From positions 1-62,716 of the forward strand of contig JBJTTJ010000026.1 in NCBI GenBank assembly GCA_046080125.1: a DNA stretch of 62,716 nucleotides, read 5' to 3'. Both the position numbers and the translations under genes were made by a program. Shown here piece after piece: positions 1 to 8,441 of the stretch (positions within the stretch are counted from its first letter, which is position 1; each line of letters starts with the position of its first letter). The notes beneath the pieces are model-generated. The model worked only from the letters and a program-made list of their open reading frames with translations. It did no database searches and had not been told where the DNA came from. The stretch comes from Cuspidothrix sp046080125. GTDB taxonomy: Bacteria > Cyanobacteriota > Cyanobacteriia > Cyanobacteriales > Nostocaceae.

Positions 1-53
1 ATTTTAGAGGTGACACCAGCTTACCAGAAAAAGTTTGAGAGTGGTAATAACCC

Positions 54-198
54 AAGTTGCTAGTTATAACTATAAGCCTTCTAGATCCCCCTAAATCCCC
101 CTTAAAAAGGGGGACTTTGATTAATTTCCCCCCTTTCTAAGGGGGGTAAGGGGGGATCTAATCGAGAAATAAACCTGAATATTTGTAACTAGCAACTT
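54..198. repeat. MITE-like palindromic element, about 145 bp
   Basis: The outer ends are inverted repeats: AAGTTGCTAGTTA at 54-66 and TAACTAGCAACTT at 186-198. Inside lies a second, imperfect inverted pair of C-rich and G-rich arms (82-102 and 139-160). No reading frame is present. The layout is that of a non-autonomous inverted-repeat element or a large hairpin; no transposase is nearby. Confidence 0.6.
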
Positions 199-286
199 AC
201 GTTAATAGGAGAAGGTTGAGGGATAATTTTGGATTTTGGATTGGATGTTTAAGGTCGGTCTAAAATCCAAAATTAGTTTAAATCAA

Positions 287-400
287 TCAAGGAGAGTTTG
301 TTAATTCCTCAATTAATTGGTCGGGAGTAAGAATTCGCGGTGTAACTACGGGGAAATCTTGGGGATTACGGGTAATGATTATAACCCATATAAATAAATG
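287..400 (-). pseudogene. Remnant of a PIN-domain (VapC-like) toxin C-terminus
   Basis: On the minus strand an open stretch of about 33 codons ends with TGA at 287. Its peptide (IITRNPQDFPVV, then TPDQLIEEL) resembles the extreme C-terminus of PIN-domain toxins, where a TRN motif is followed by a short tail. An in-frame stop closes it upstream and no start or N-terminal domain is present. It looks like a decayed end of a toxin gene. The resemblance rests on a short stretch only. Confidence 0.35.
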
Positions 401-490
401 GTTTCATTGTTTTTGATGCCCAATTCATAATTAACCCATGAGTTAGGGTAAAATACTTATAATATAGGGATTTTATGGGTTAACAAAATG

Positions 491-514
491 ATTTAGCATA
501 ACAAGTACCGAAGA
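491..514. repeat. 24-base sequence shared with position 53443
   Basis: The 24 bases beginning ATTTAGCATAACAAGTACCG recur identically at 53443-53466, 53 kb away, where they overlap the end of a small reading frame. No convincing gene is visible in the rest of 400-771, which is very AT-rich. Confidence 0.6.
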
Positions 515-771
515 GCCTTAAAAAATACGTATAAGTACGTATTCCATTAGGATAATACTGGTTTTAAAATAGAATTAAATCTGAATAGTAGGTTTAATTA
601 AACTACAGTGAAACCTAACAAATCCATTACTATAGCTGGGTTTTATTCTTCAACCACAACTCAGATTAATTTTCTATACAAGAATAAGTAGTATCAAGTC
701 GAGTCCTCAAATCACGAACTTATTCCTGACGACAAACTTTGAATTATTTAACTTATTCTTAGTAATCAAAA

Positions 772-1131
772 ATGCAGATTTTAGAAAGTCTTCATACCGC
801 CATTCTCATCACTGATTTAGAACGTTCAGAACATTTTTATGGTCAAATATTAGGACTACAAAAAGTAGAACGGCCTTTAAAATATCCCGGTGTCTGGTAT
901 CAAATTGGTAATTATCAACTTCATCTCATAGTTGCGCCTACTGTACCCACCGATAAGCAGCAGGAAAAATGGGGGCAAAATCCCCATATTGCTTTTGCTG
1001 TGGTTAATTTGCAGGTTGTAAAAGATGAATTGAGTGCTAAAAATTATACTTTTGAAGCTAGTGCTTCTGGACGGGAAGCGATTTTTGTTAAAGATCCCGA
1101 TGGCAATATAATTGAACTTAGCCAAAAATAA
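772..1131 (+). CDS. VOC (glyoxalase/bleomycin resistance) family protein
   Basis: A 119-residue protein of one vicinal-oxygen-chelate domain. The fold signature is clear: an N-terminal LHTAILITDLERSEHFYG stretch and a C-terminal KDPDGNIIELSQ stretch. Candidate metal ligands are His8, His51, His72 and Glu115, so a metal-dependent lyase, isomerase or dioxygenase-type function is possible; the substrate cannot be told. It stands 57 bp upstream of the lysyl-tRNA synthetase gene in the same direction, so the two may share a transcript. The ATG is the only sensible start. The family call is secure, the reaction unknown. Confidence 0.85.
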   Translation: MQILESLHTAILITDLERSEHFYGQILGLQKVERPLKYPGVWYQIGNYQLHLIVAPTVPTDKQQEKWGQNPHIAFAVVNLQVVKDELSAKNYTFEASASGREAIFVKDPDGNIIELSQK

Positions 1132-1188
1132 GATTATTCTCCATGACAAAAGTTAAAATAGATAAATTGTGAAATGATGAAAATATAA

Positions 1189-2769
1189 ATGTTTTGGGCT
1201 GATAAAATTGCTGCTGATGCAGTAGGCGAACAAGTAGTTAATGATTCCAAGACCCCTTCAGGACGGATTCACGTCGGATCTTTGCGTGGTGTGGTTGTTC
1301 ATGACGTTATTTACCGTGCTTTAAAACACGCAGATAAGCCTGTAAAGTTTTTGTATGGTGTGGATGACTATGATGCACTGGACACTGTTCCTAAATATTT
1401 AGATCAAGAAAAATTTCAGCCTTATTTGGGTTTTCCTCTGTGCAATGTTCCCTCTCCTGGTGATAATGCGCCAGATTACGCCAAGTATTTTATTAGTGAG
1501 TTTTTTGAAATTTTTGAATACTTAGGTATTAAACCACAAACCTATTTTTTACGTGATTTATATCGTTCAGGAAAACTTAATGATCATATAGATATTTTCC
1601 TGAAAAATGCCCATTTAGTCCGGGAAGCTTATAAGGAAGCAAGTAAGGCAGATCGTCCCCATAATTGGTATCCTTTTCAAGTTGTTTGTGAAAATTGTGG
1701 TAAAATCGCTACTACTGTAACCACAGATTATAACGGTTCAGAAGTTTTTTACACTTGCAAACCTGAAGGCGTTGATTATGTAAAAGGTTGTGGCCATTCT
1801 GGTTGGGTTTCCCCTTTTAATGGTAATGGTAAATTGCCTTGGAAGGTGGAATGGGTGGCTAAATGGGATATATGGGGTATCACTATTGAAATGGCAGGTA
1901 AGGATCATTCTCAAAAAGGTGGTTCTCGTGATGTTGCTAATGCTATTTATCGGAAGGTTTTGCAAAAACAACCTCCTTTTCATTCACCTTATGAATTTAT
2001 CCTTGTTAATGGTACAAAGATGAGTTCTTCTAAAGGTGTGGGTTCTAGTGCAAGAGAAATTGCTGATTTATTACCGGCGGAATTATTGCGGTTTTTAATG
2101 TTAAGAACTCAGCCGAGATCGGTAATTAATTTTGCCCCCAACTATGAAACTACAACCCGTTTATTTAGAGATTATGATACTTTAATTACTAAGTATACTA
2201 ATTCTTCTGAATTGGTTGAGGAGTTAATGCCTTTATTTTACGCCCAGGTGGGTGATGAGGTTAAAAAGTATCAACCTTTTGATTTTAGTACCCTAATTTC
2301 TTTGTTACAAGTTCCCCGTTTAAATATTCAAGATGAGGTGAAACAACGCAGTTTACAACCTTTAAGTGAATATGATCAAGAGATTGTTAATCAAAGAATT
2401 GCGGCTGCAAGTAAGTGGTTAGCAGATTATGCTGATGAAGAAGAAAAGCTAGTTCTTTATTTAGAACAAGTTCCCGATAAGGCTAATGATTTGAATGCTG
2501 AACAGGTGGGGTATTTGCAAAGATTAATGGAAAATTTGCAAACTATTCCTAATTGGGAGGCGGAGGAATTGCAAACTTTAATTTTCTCGACCACTAAGGA
2601 GTTAGGTATTCAACAAGCTATTGCTTTTAAGGCTTTATATCTATCTTTTCTTAATAAAGAAAGGGGTCCAAAAGCTGGGGGTTTGTTATCTTATCTAGAT
2701 AAGTCTTTTGTGCTGACGCGGTTACAAGCAGTTGTGACTTTAAATCTGGATAGGGTAGCAGTTTCTTAA
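1189..2769 (+). CDS. lysS: Lysyl-tRNA synthetase, class I
   Basis: A 526-residue protein that charges tRNA-Lys with lysine. It is the class I (Rossmann, archaeal-type) enzyme, not the class II enzyme of most bacteria: a HIGH-type motif HVGSL at residues 28-32 and a KMSKS-type motif KMSSSKG at 277-283 flank the catalytic core. A four-cysteine zinc-binding insertion (Cys167, Cys170, Cys190, Cys201) lies between them. The C-terminal third is the helical anticodon-binding part. Length matches class I LysRS. The next upstream ATG (1174) runs into a stop, so 1189 is the start. Whether the genome also has a class II enzyme cannot be seen here. Confidence 0.93.
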   Translation: MFWADKIAADAVGEQVVNDSKTPSGRIHVGSLRGVVVHDVIYRALKHADKPVKFLYGVDDYDALDTVPKYLDQEKFQPYLGFPLCNVPSPGDNAPDYAKYFISEFFEIFEYLGIKPQTYFLRDLYRSGKLNDHIDIFLKNAHLVREAYKEASKADRPHNWYPFQVVCENCGKIATTVTTDYNGSEVFYTCKPEGVDYVKGCGHSGWVSPFNGNGKLPWKVEWVAKWDIWGITIEMAGKDHSQKGGSRDVANAIYRKVLQKQPPFHSPYEFILVNGTKMSSSKGVGSSAREIADLLPAELLRFLMLRTQPRSVINFAPNYETTTRLFRDYDTLITKYTNSSELVEELMPLFYAQVGDEVKKYQPFDFSTLISLLQVPRLNIQDEVKQRSLQPLSEYDQEIVNQRIAAASKWLADYADEEEKLVLYLEQVPDKANDLNAEQVGYLQRLMENLQTIPNWEAEELQTLIFSTTKELGIQQAIAFKALYLSFLNKERGPKAGGLLSYLDKSFVLTRLQAVVTLNLDRVAVS

Positions 2770-2819
2770 TCATTTTTTCCCTGTCTTCTGACCTACCTTG
2801 TGTACAGAGGTTTTCATGT

Positions 2820-2905
2820 CTCCTAACCCCCAATTATGGGGGAGTTAAGAACTTCAAAGTCCCTTACCTCCGTTGGGTTAGGGGATTTAGGGGACTAAAT
2901 TAGGA
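2820..2905. repeat. Imperfect inverted repeat in a 439-bp gap
   Basis: The gap 2770-3208 holds C-rich and G-rich arms: an AACCCCCAATTATGGGGG hairpin, then AAGTCCCTTACC pairing imperfectly with a distal TAGGGGACT. A related arrangement occurs at 25109-25172. No gene is visible in this gap; the part after 2905 is AT-rich and may hold the promoter of the next gene. Confidence 0.45.
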
Positions 2906-3208
2906 ATGGGAGTTTTCCAGTGACATTTACTTTTCTTTACAAATTCTGGTTATATCACTCTCACTAATTTAATGCCTGATCATGCCTGTGAGATCAATGG
3001 TTTTGGGATTCGATCATTTACAATTGTTTATGAAGTTTAATTACAAGTAAAGTTTATTATCTTTTGTGTTCCACTCTGGGAAAGAACTGTTAGTCTGTTA
3101 ACTATGGTCATAACTGCGGGAGCAAGATTGATAATATGTACAAAATTCTTCATAAATATCTAGAATAAAGCAATTACATTCAATGTTATTGGTAACAATT
3201 ATCTCAAA

Positions 3209-3559
3209 GTGAAACCACAAGACAAAATTGGAATTTATATGATGAATCGTTACTCTATTCGATGGATTGAAGACTGGTGCTTGGAAAATGGCTGGACAGA
3301 TTTATTTGTCGAGAGACGAGGCAATTATTGGGCGTTTCCGCCAGGTGGAGTCATGCCCGAACCCATACCTGTCAATGTGTTGAGAGTAATTAAAGAAGAA
3401 AATGGATTTACTGATCAAGAGATGTATTGGGCTGGTGCTGCGATCGCTACGACAATTTTAGCGGTAATTTACACTTTTTGGTTTAAATGTCCCATTCCTT
3501 TGGTATTATCTTTTGGGTTTAATGCTGTCACGGTGGCACAGTTTGAACCGGAAGATTGA
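3209..3559 (+). CDS. Conserved small membrane protein of unknown function
   Basis: Up to 116 residues if the GTG at 3209 is used. ATGs at 3239 and 3242 would give 105-106 residues and begin at the better-looking MNRYSIRWIEDWC segment. The first half is soluble and rich in Trp and charged residues (IEDWCLENGWTDLF). The second half has a hydrophobic stretch (AGAAIATTILAVIYTFWF, then a short second one) that should form one or two membrane segments. I recognise no domain. It stands alone between a plus-strand tRNA synthetase and a minus-strand gene. Confidence 0.6.
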   Translation: MKPQDKIGIYMMNRYSIRWIEDWCLENGWTDLFVERRGNYWAFPPGGVMPEPIPVNVLRVIKEENGFTDQEMYWAGAAIATTILAVIYTFWFKCPIPLVLSFGFNAVTVAQFEPED

Positions 3560-3589
3560 TTAATAGACATCTCTAGAAAAGAATGTAGG

Positions 3590-3607
3590 GACGTTCCATG
3601 GAACGTC
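3590..3607. repeat. 18-bp perfect palindrome GACGTTCCATGGAACGTC
   Basis: A perfect palindrome just after the stop of the preceding gene, flanked by GTAGG and TCCAC. Such short palindromes are scattered in cyanobacterial genomes. It might act as a weak transcription end but has no T-run. Confidence 0.5.
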
Positions 3608-3699
3608 TCCACAAGGGTTCTAGGAGAAGCTGATGTAATTTTCACCAGATGTTTAATAGGAGTCAGGAGTCAGTTATTGTTTGCCTCTTGGCCTCTTGC

Positions 3700-5469
3700 C
3701 TAAAGACGATAGTTAATACTGAAATACAAGCCATCATCTTGGGCGTTAGTGCCTTTATCTTTAAGATTAACCAGAGGAACACCATAATCTATTCTTAGGT
3801 TCAAGTTGGGAATAGGTTGGAATAATATACCTACTCCTGTTCCCGCTAAGAAGTGTTGAGGCTGTAAAGAATTAGGATTATTATCTACATTCCAGATGTA
3901 TCCCAAATCAACAAAGGGCGTAAATTGCAACATAGGATTACCGGATGCGTCTCGATGCAATGTAATCCGGTCTTCTAGGGAGAATTTGATGCCATTGTCA
4001 CCAGAACGGGCATTTTGGCGATAACCTCGTACTGATTGACCACCACCGATAATATATTGCTGAGATCCTAAGAGGGCATTGGCAGATAATTGTACTTCCG
4101 CTTGAGCGATTAATAAATGATCTGGGCTAAGGTTTTGGACTCGTTGCACTTGTCCTAACCAGCTAAAAAAACGCCCATCGGGGGTGGGATCAGGTTGAAT
4201 AGTAGCATTAAATATATCTGCACCCAGGCTAAAAAGCGATCGCATAGCCCAGTAACCTTTGATATCTCTCCGCACATAGTCTTGACCAATCTTAAATATA
4301 CGGGTACGACTATTACCTTGGCGATCTGGTCCAGAACCAAAGGGTGTGGGTCCGGCAAAGGTGAAAGTTTGCCCATCTTGATAACTAAAACTAAAGGAAA
4401 GAGCAAATTCCTCTCGTAGCGATCGCACTAAGGGCTGTCTATAACTAACTTCATACAGTTCTGACTCGCCACTGATATTTAAAGCTTTAAATTTCGGATC
4501 AATAACCTGGTTATTATTAATAGAACTCCGCAATTGTAGAGTCCCATTCATGGCGTTTAGAGGTATTTTGTAGGTGAAATCATAAATATTAGCCGATCCT
4601 CTGGTGCTGAAATAATAGGAAATTCCTAACTCATCACCTCTACCCGTAAGATTACGGTGATTAGCAGTTATGCCTAATCTTTCCGACCCAATACTGGGAG
4701 GAAAGTAGTTATCAATACTGAGATTGCCATTAAAAGCCTTAGCTTCTGTGACACGGACAATTAAAACACTTTGTCCTAAACCATTTCCCGGCTGTATACT
4801 GGCTTCTAAATTGGCGATGAGAGGATCAATCCTAAGAATTTTTAATTGTTCTTCCAGTTTGGTTGTAGATAGAGGTTTACCTGCGCCCAAGGCTATCCGC
4901 GATCGCACGTAATCAGGATTCAACCTTTTAGTTCCTATAATTTTAATTTTTTCCAAACCACCTTCAACTACCTGAATTTTGATTATCCCATCGGTAACTT
5001 TCTGGTCTACTAACACAGCCCTAGATGTGATATAACCCTGATTTAGATACAATTGGGTAATAGCATCAGCAGCTTTTTTGAGTTGCTTGAAAGTAACTGC
5101 ACGGCCTTCCAACGGCTGAATAATTGGGTTGAGAGTAGCTAAGTCAAATAGGGTGCTTCCTAAAACCTCGATTTTCGCAACTTGAATCCTTTGATCATCG
5201 GCTGCATCCGTAGATTCAAGAGTAGGTATAGGTTTTATTTGCGACTCTGATTCTGGAGGTAAAGGTGCCAGTGTGGGTAGAGATTGGGGAAATCTATCTT
5301 GGTTGGGGTTTCCTTGTGGATTTGGTGCTTGAGCAATGCTAGGGTATACACCTATACCCATAATTAAGCTCATTAGGGAAAACCCAAATGACGCAATTTG
5401 ATTAGCTATTTGTAGAGGTACAGTAACTTTCATAATTAAATTTCCATAAACTAAAGGGGTAAAAGCCAT
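3700..5469 (-). CDS. ShlB/FhaC/HecB-type (TpsB) outer membrane transporter
   Basis: A 589-residue Omp85-superfamily protein of two-partner secretion. After a signal peptide (hydrophobic stretch ending near SIAQA) and a Pro-rich linker come POTRA domain(s) at about residues 90-245, including LEGRAVTFKQL and KIQVVEGGLEKI. A long C-terminal beta-barrel follows, with GGGQSVRGYRQNARSGDNG as the conserved VRGY-type motif, ending SINYRL as barrel proteins do. It would sit in the outer membrane and export a TpsA-like partner or insert proteins. No TpsA gene is adjacent. Translation may instead start at the ATG at 5433, which begins directly with the signal peptide. Confidence 0.85.
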   Translation of the reverse strand: MAFTPLVYGNLIMKVTVPLQIANQIASFGFSLMSLIMGIGVYPSIAQAPNPQGNPNQDRFPQSLPTLAPLPPESESQIKPIPTLESTDAADDQRIQVAKIEVLGSTLFDLATLNPIIQPLEGRAVTFKQLKKAADAITQLYLNQGYITSRAVLVDQKVTDGIIKIQVVEGGLEKIKIIGTKRLNPDYVRSRIALGAGKPLSTTKLEEQLKILRIDPLIANLEASIQPGNGLGQSVLIVRVTEAKAFNGNLSIDNYFPPSIGSERLGITANHRNLTGRGDELGISYYFSTRGSANIYDFTYKIPLNAMNGTLQLRSSINNNQVIDPKFKALNISGESELYEVSYRQPLVRSLREEFALSFSFSYQDGQTFTFAGPTPFGSGPDRQGNSRTRIFKIGQDYVRRDIKGYWAMRSLFSLGADIFNATIQPDPTPDGRFFSWLGQVQRVQNLSPDHLLIAQAEVQLSANALLGSQQYIIGGGQSVRGYRQNARSGDNGIKFSLEDRITLHRDASGNPMLQFTPFVDLGYIWNVDNNPNSLQPQHFLAGTGVGILFQPIPNLNLRIDYGVPLVNLKDKGTNAQDDGLYFSINYRL

Positions 5470-5654
5470 ATTTACTTAGGACAGTATAGTATATTCTTAT
5501 TAGAGTTAGAAACTGTCAGCTAAATTCTAGCCAAATATAAACAAATATACACAAACTCTCTACATAATCGCCTATATTTAGGGGTTGCTGAATAAATGCA
5601 AAATTAAAAGAAGTCGGGAGTCTTATCATCTGACCTGAATTTTTAGATTCATAC

Positions 5655-7106
5655 TTAATTCCAATCACGACGATAATTAAAGAAACTTATTAACAATTCT
5701 TGCCAAAAATGATTACGATTTATTTTCAATGTTTGCCATTCTCGACTAGCTGCAACTAAAATTTCTGTATAGCTAGGATAAATCGGGGCTAACTGTGCTA
5801 ATTTTGTAATGTTAGTCTTTTGCGATATTGCTAAAGTCATTAAATTAATTAATTCTGTTGCTGCTTGGCCTAAAATAGCACTGCCTAAAATTTGCCCATT
5901 TTCTAAGACAATTATTTTACAAATACCAGTTATTTCGCCTCGAATTTGGGCAGAAGTGGTGGTTTTAAAATACTTTTTTAAAACTAAAATTTTCTGGGAA
6001 GAATATCGCTTCTTAGCTTGAGTTTCTGTTAACCCGACTTGAGCTATCATTGGCCGACAATTTATACCCCAAGGTACAGCATCATAATTAACCTTATATA
6101 TGGGAATGAATAGGGCATTCTTGACGGCAATATTAGCTTCATAATTACCAATATTAGGTAAATCATAACCGTTAATTACATCACCACAAGCATAAATACG
6201 ATGATTTGTAGTTTGTAATTTTTTATTGATATCTAAGTTATGTTTATGCCATGTCACTCCAACCGATGGTAAATTTAGATATTCTAAATTAGGTTGTTGG
6301 CCAATAGCAATTAAAATTTCATCAGTTTCAATAGCCTCATTTCCTACCTGTAGCCATTTTTTATTATCTATCATTCTAACTTGAGTAACTTCTGTTTGGT
6401 TTAAAACTCGTACCCCGTCCAGTTCTAATTGTGCTATGAGTAATTGAGCTATTTCGGCATCAAGATAGGATAAAATTTGCGGATGTTTAGCTATCAAAGT
6501 TACTTGAGAACCAAGTTTAGCTAAAACTTGGGCAATTTCAATACTTTGGTTAACTCCGCCCAAAATCACCCAATTTTCTGATAAGGGAGTCGTTTCTAAA
6601 TATGACCATATATTAGCCAAGGTTAGATATTTAATAGTATCTAATCCGGGAATATTGGGAATCAGAGGACGTGAACCATTAGCAAGTAAGTAAGTCCGAC
6701 TATATAAACATCTTTGATTAACTATAAAATTTAATTGAGGATGAGATTGAAATTGTCCCTTACCAATAATAATATCAACTCCTTGAGATGCTAAATTAGC
6801 CAGAGAATTAATTCTATTGATGTTTTTATTAATTGCTTTAGCATATAATATACTTTTTTCCCAAGTGATATTTTGGGATAATTTGATATTACTGATCAAA
6901 GATCCAAAGTTACTTAAATTCTGATATTGATCTTGAATATGATTGATTTCATTGAGAATATGTTGATAATTGATATGGGAGTAGGTAAAGGAATTTTCTT
7001 CAGTAATTAAGGCTACTTTCGCCTTAAAATTTGTTGCTGTTAAGGCAGCGTGATACCCAGCAAGAGTATCACCTACGATCACGATATCATAATCAATATT
7101 GGACAT
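5655..7106 (-). CDS. Pyridine nucleotide-disulfide oxidoreductase family flavoprotein lacking the redox disulfide
   Basis: 483 residues with the layout of dihydrolipoamide dehydrogenase or mercuric reductase. There is an N-terminal FAD Rossmann fold (DIVIVGDTLAGYHAALTA), a middle NAD(P) fold (WVILGGVNQSIEIAQVLAKL), an FAD-contacting YACGD motif, and a C-terminal dimerisation domain. The CxxxxC redox pair normally found about 40 residues from the N-terminus is absent; the segment reads NSFTYSHINYQHIL. The usual GxGxxG is also altered to GDTLAG. Thiol-disulfide chemistry is therefore unlikely, and it may act as a plain NAD(P)H oxidase or quinone reductase. It stands alone, transcribed toward the TpsB gene. 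Confidence 0.75.
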   Translation of the reverse strand: MSNIDYDIVIVGDTLAGYHAALTATNFKAKVALITEENSFTYSHINYQHILNEINHIQDQYQNLSNFGSLISNIKLSQNITWEKSILYAKAINKNINRINSLANLASQGVDIIIGKGQFQSHPQLNFIVNQRCLYSRTYLLANGSRPLIPNIPGLDTIKYLTLANIWSYLETTPLSENWVILGGVNQSIEIAQVLAKLGSQVTLIAKHPQILSYLDAEIAQLLIAQLELDGVRVLNQTEVTQVRMIDNKKWLQVGNEAIETDEILIAIGQQPNLEYLNLPSVGVTWHKHNLDINKKLQTTNHRIYACGDVINGYDLPNIGNYEANIAVKNALFIPIYKVNYDAVPWGINCRPMIAQVGLTETQAKKRYSSQKILVLKKYFKTTTSAQIRGEITGICKIIVLENGQILGSAILGQAATELINLMTLAISQKTNITKLAQLAPIYPSYTEILVAASREWQTLKINRNHFWQELLISFFNYRRDWN

Positions 7107-7419
7107 TGGTGACTAATAGATAAGTAGTTTTTGGGTCTTGATTACATATAATAAACCATATAGGACTCCTATTTGATTTTTGTTAGGGTAGCTTCCCGTA
7201 GGGATACATTATAGGGGTCAGATTCTCGACTCCTTTTGAGAAGTTGGGGATATTGTTGTTCATAACTGATTTAGGATTGCTATAGCATTTACCAGTCTAG
7301 TAAAGTATAAAATTATCTGCGTTTATCTGCGTCCATCTGCGTTCAGTTATTAATGCTTATACTCAATTAAATGGGAATGGGTATATAATTTATTCAATGA
7401 TCAGGGAGTATTAACTACA
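7107..7419. other. Intergenic region with repeats
   Basis: No gene is visible. It carries CGACTCCTTTTGAGAAGTTGGGGATATTG (two parts of up to 20 bases, near 7227-7256), related to the ATATCCCCGACTTCTT repeats elsewhere in the window. It also carries three spaced copies of ATCTGCGT at about 7314-7341, a sequence that recurs inverted at about 42230-42260. Confidence 0.45.
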
Positions 7420-8280
7420 ATGATAAAGCAATTATTTCATAATCGTGTAGCTGTGATAGCAACAATGCACCACAAAGAAAAAGTAATCGCACCTATTCTA
7501 AAGGAAAGTTTAGGAATTAATATCATAGTTCCTGAAAACTTTAATAGTGATATTTTTGGAACTTTTACCAGAGAAATAAAACGTCCAGATAAGCAAATTG
7601 CTACAGCAAAATTAAAAGCCAAACAAGCATTATTAATGACAGGAGAAACCATTGCTATTGCTAGTGAAGGTAGTTTTTCTCCTCATCCGAGTTTTCCATT
7701 TATTTATGCTAATCGAGAAGTTATTGTTTTTTTAGATCAAGAACTGGATTTAGAAATTATTGGTGAAGTATTTTCCACGGAAACTAACTTTAATCATCAA
7801 GTTATTAATAGTTTATTAGAAGCGGAAGAATTTGCCAGCAGAAGCGGGTTTCCTGACCATGGTTTAGTTGTTTGGTTTGATAAAAATGATCAACAGGAAA
7901 TAGAAATAATTAAAGGTATTAATACCAAACAAAAATTAGCCGATGCGGTTAAATTTGGTTTAAATAATTCACTCCATGGTAAATTACATATAGAAACAGA
8001 TATGCGAGCGCTGCATAATCCTACGCGGATGAAAAATATCGGTATAGCTACTCAAGATTTAGTACAAAAAATTAATAGTCAATGTCCCCAATGTTTGACA
8101 TTAGGATTTACTATCACTGATAAAATACCAGGTTTACCATGTCAAATATGTTCTTACCCCAGTTCACTAACTTTAGCAGTAGTTTATAAATGTAAAAAAT
8201 GCGGTTTTCAGCAACAAAAATTATTTCCCAATGGTCAACAATTTGCTGACCCAAGTTTATGTGAATACTGTAATCCCTAA
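7420..8280 (+). CDS. DUF6671-like protein with C-terminal zinc ribbons
   Basis: 286 residues. The first about 200 form one conserved domain (HNRVAVIATMHHKEKVIAPI at the start, later TDMRALHNPTRMKNIG). The last about 70 hold four CxxC-type pairs: CPQC, CQIC, CKKC and CEYC, enough to bind two zinc ions. I associate this layout with the uncharacterised DUF6671 family, recalled rather than checked. There is no signal or membrane segment. The zinc ribbons suggest nucleic-acid or protein binding. The ATG is preceded by AGGGAG at a suitable distance. Confidence 0.65.
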   Translation: MIKQLFHNRVAVIATMHHKEKVIAPILKESLGINIIVPENFNSDIFGTFTREIKRPDKQIATAKLKAKQALLMTGETIAIASEGSFSPHPSFPFIYANREVIVFLDQELDLEIIGEVFSTETNFNHQVINSLLEAEEFASRSGFPDHGLVVWFDKNDQQEIEIIKGINTKQKLADAVKFGLNNSLHGKLHIETDMRALHNPTRMKNIGIATQDLVQKINSQCPQCLTLGFTITDKIPGLPCQICSYPSSLTLAVVYKCKKCGFQQQKLFPNGQQFADPSLCEYCNP

Positions 8281-8441
8281 TTAACATCACCGAGGAAAAA
8301 CCTGCGGAAACGAGGTTAATTTTTCCCTGGCTTGTATCTATGTTCTTATATAATAGATAAGTCTTGTAGTCCCGCCAGTTTACCCGCCAGAATTACAAAT
8401 TAAATGCAGTACAACTTAAATTGTCACCTAGATATTTTTTT

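Noticed and set aside
7437..7652. Minus-strand 71-codon frame inside the zinc-ribbon protein gene, and similar opposite-strand frames in other genes
   Set aside because: They lie fully inside well-supported genes and have no ribosome-binding sites or recognisable domains.
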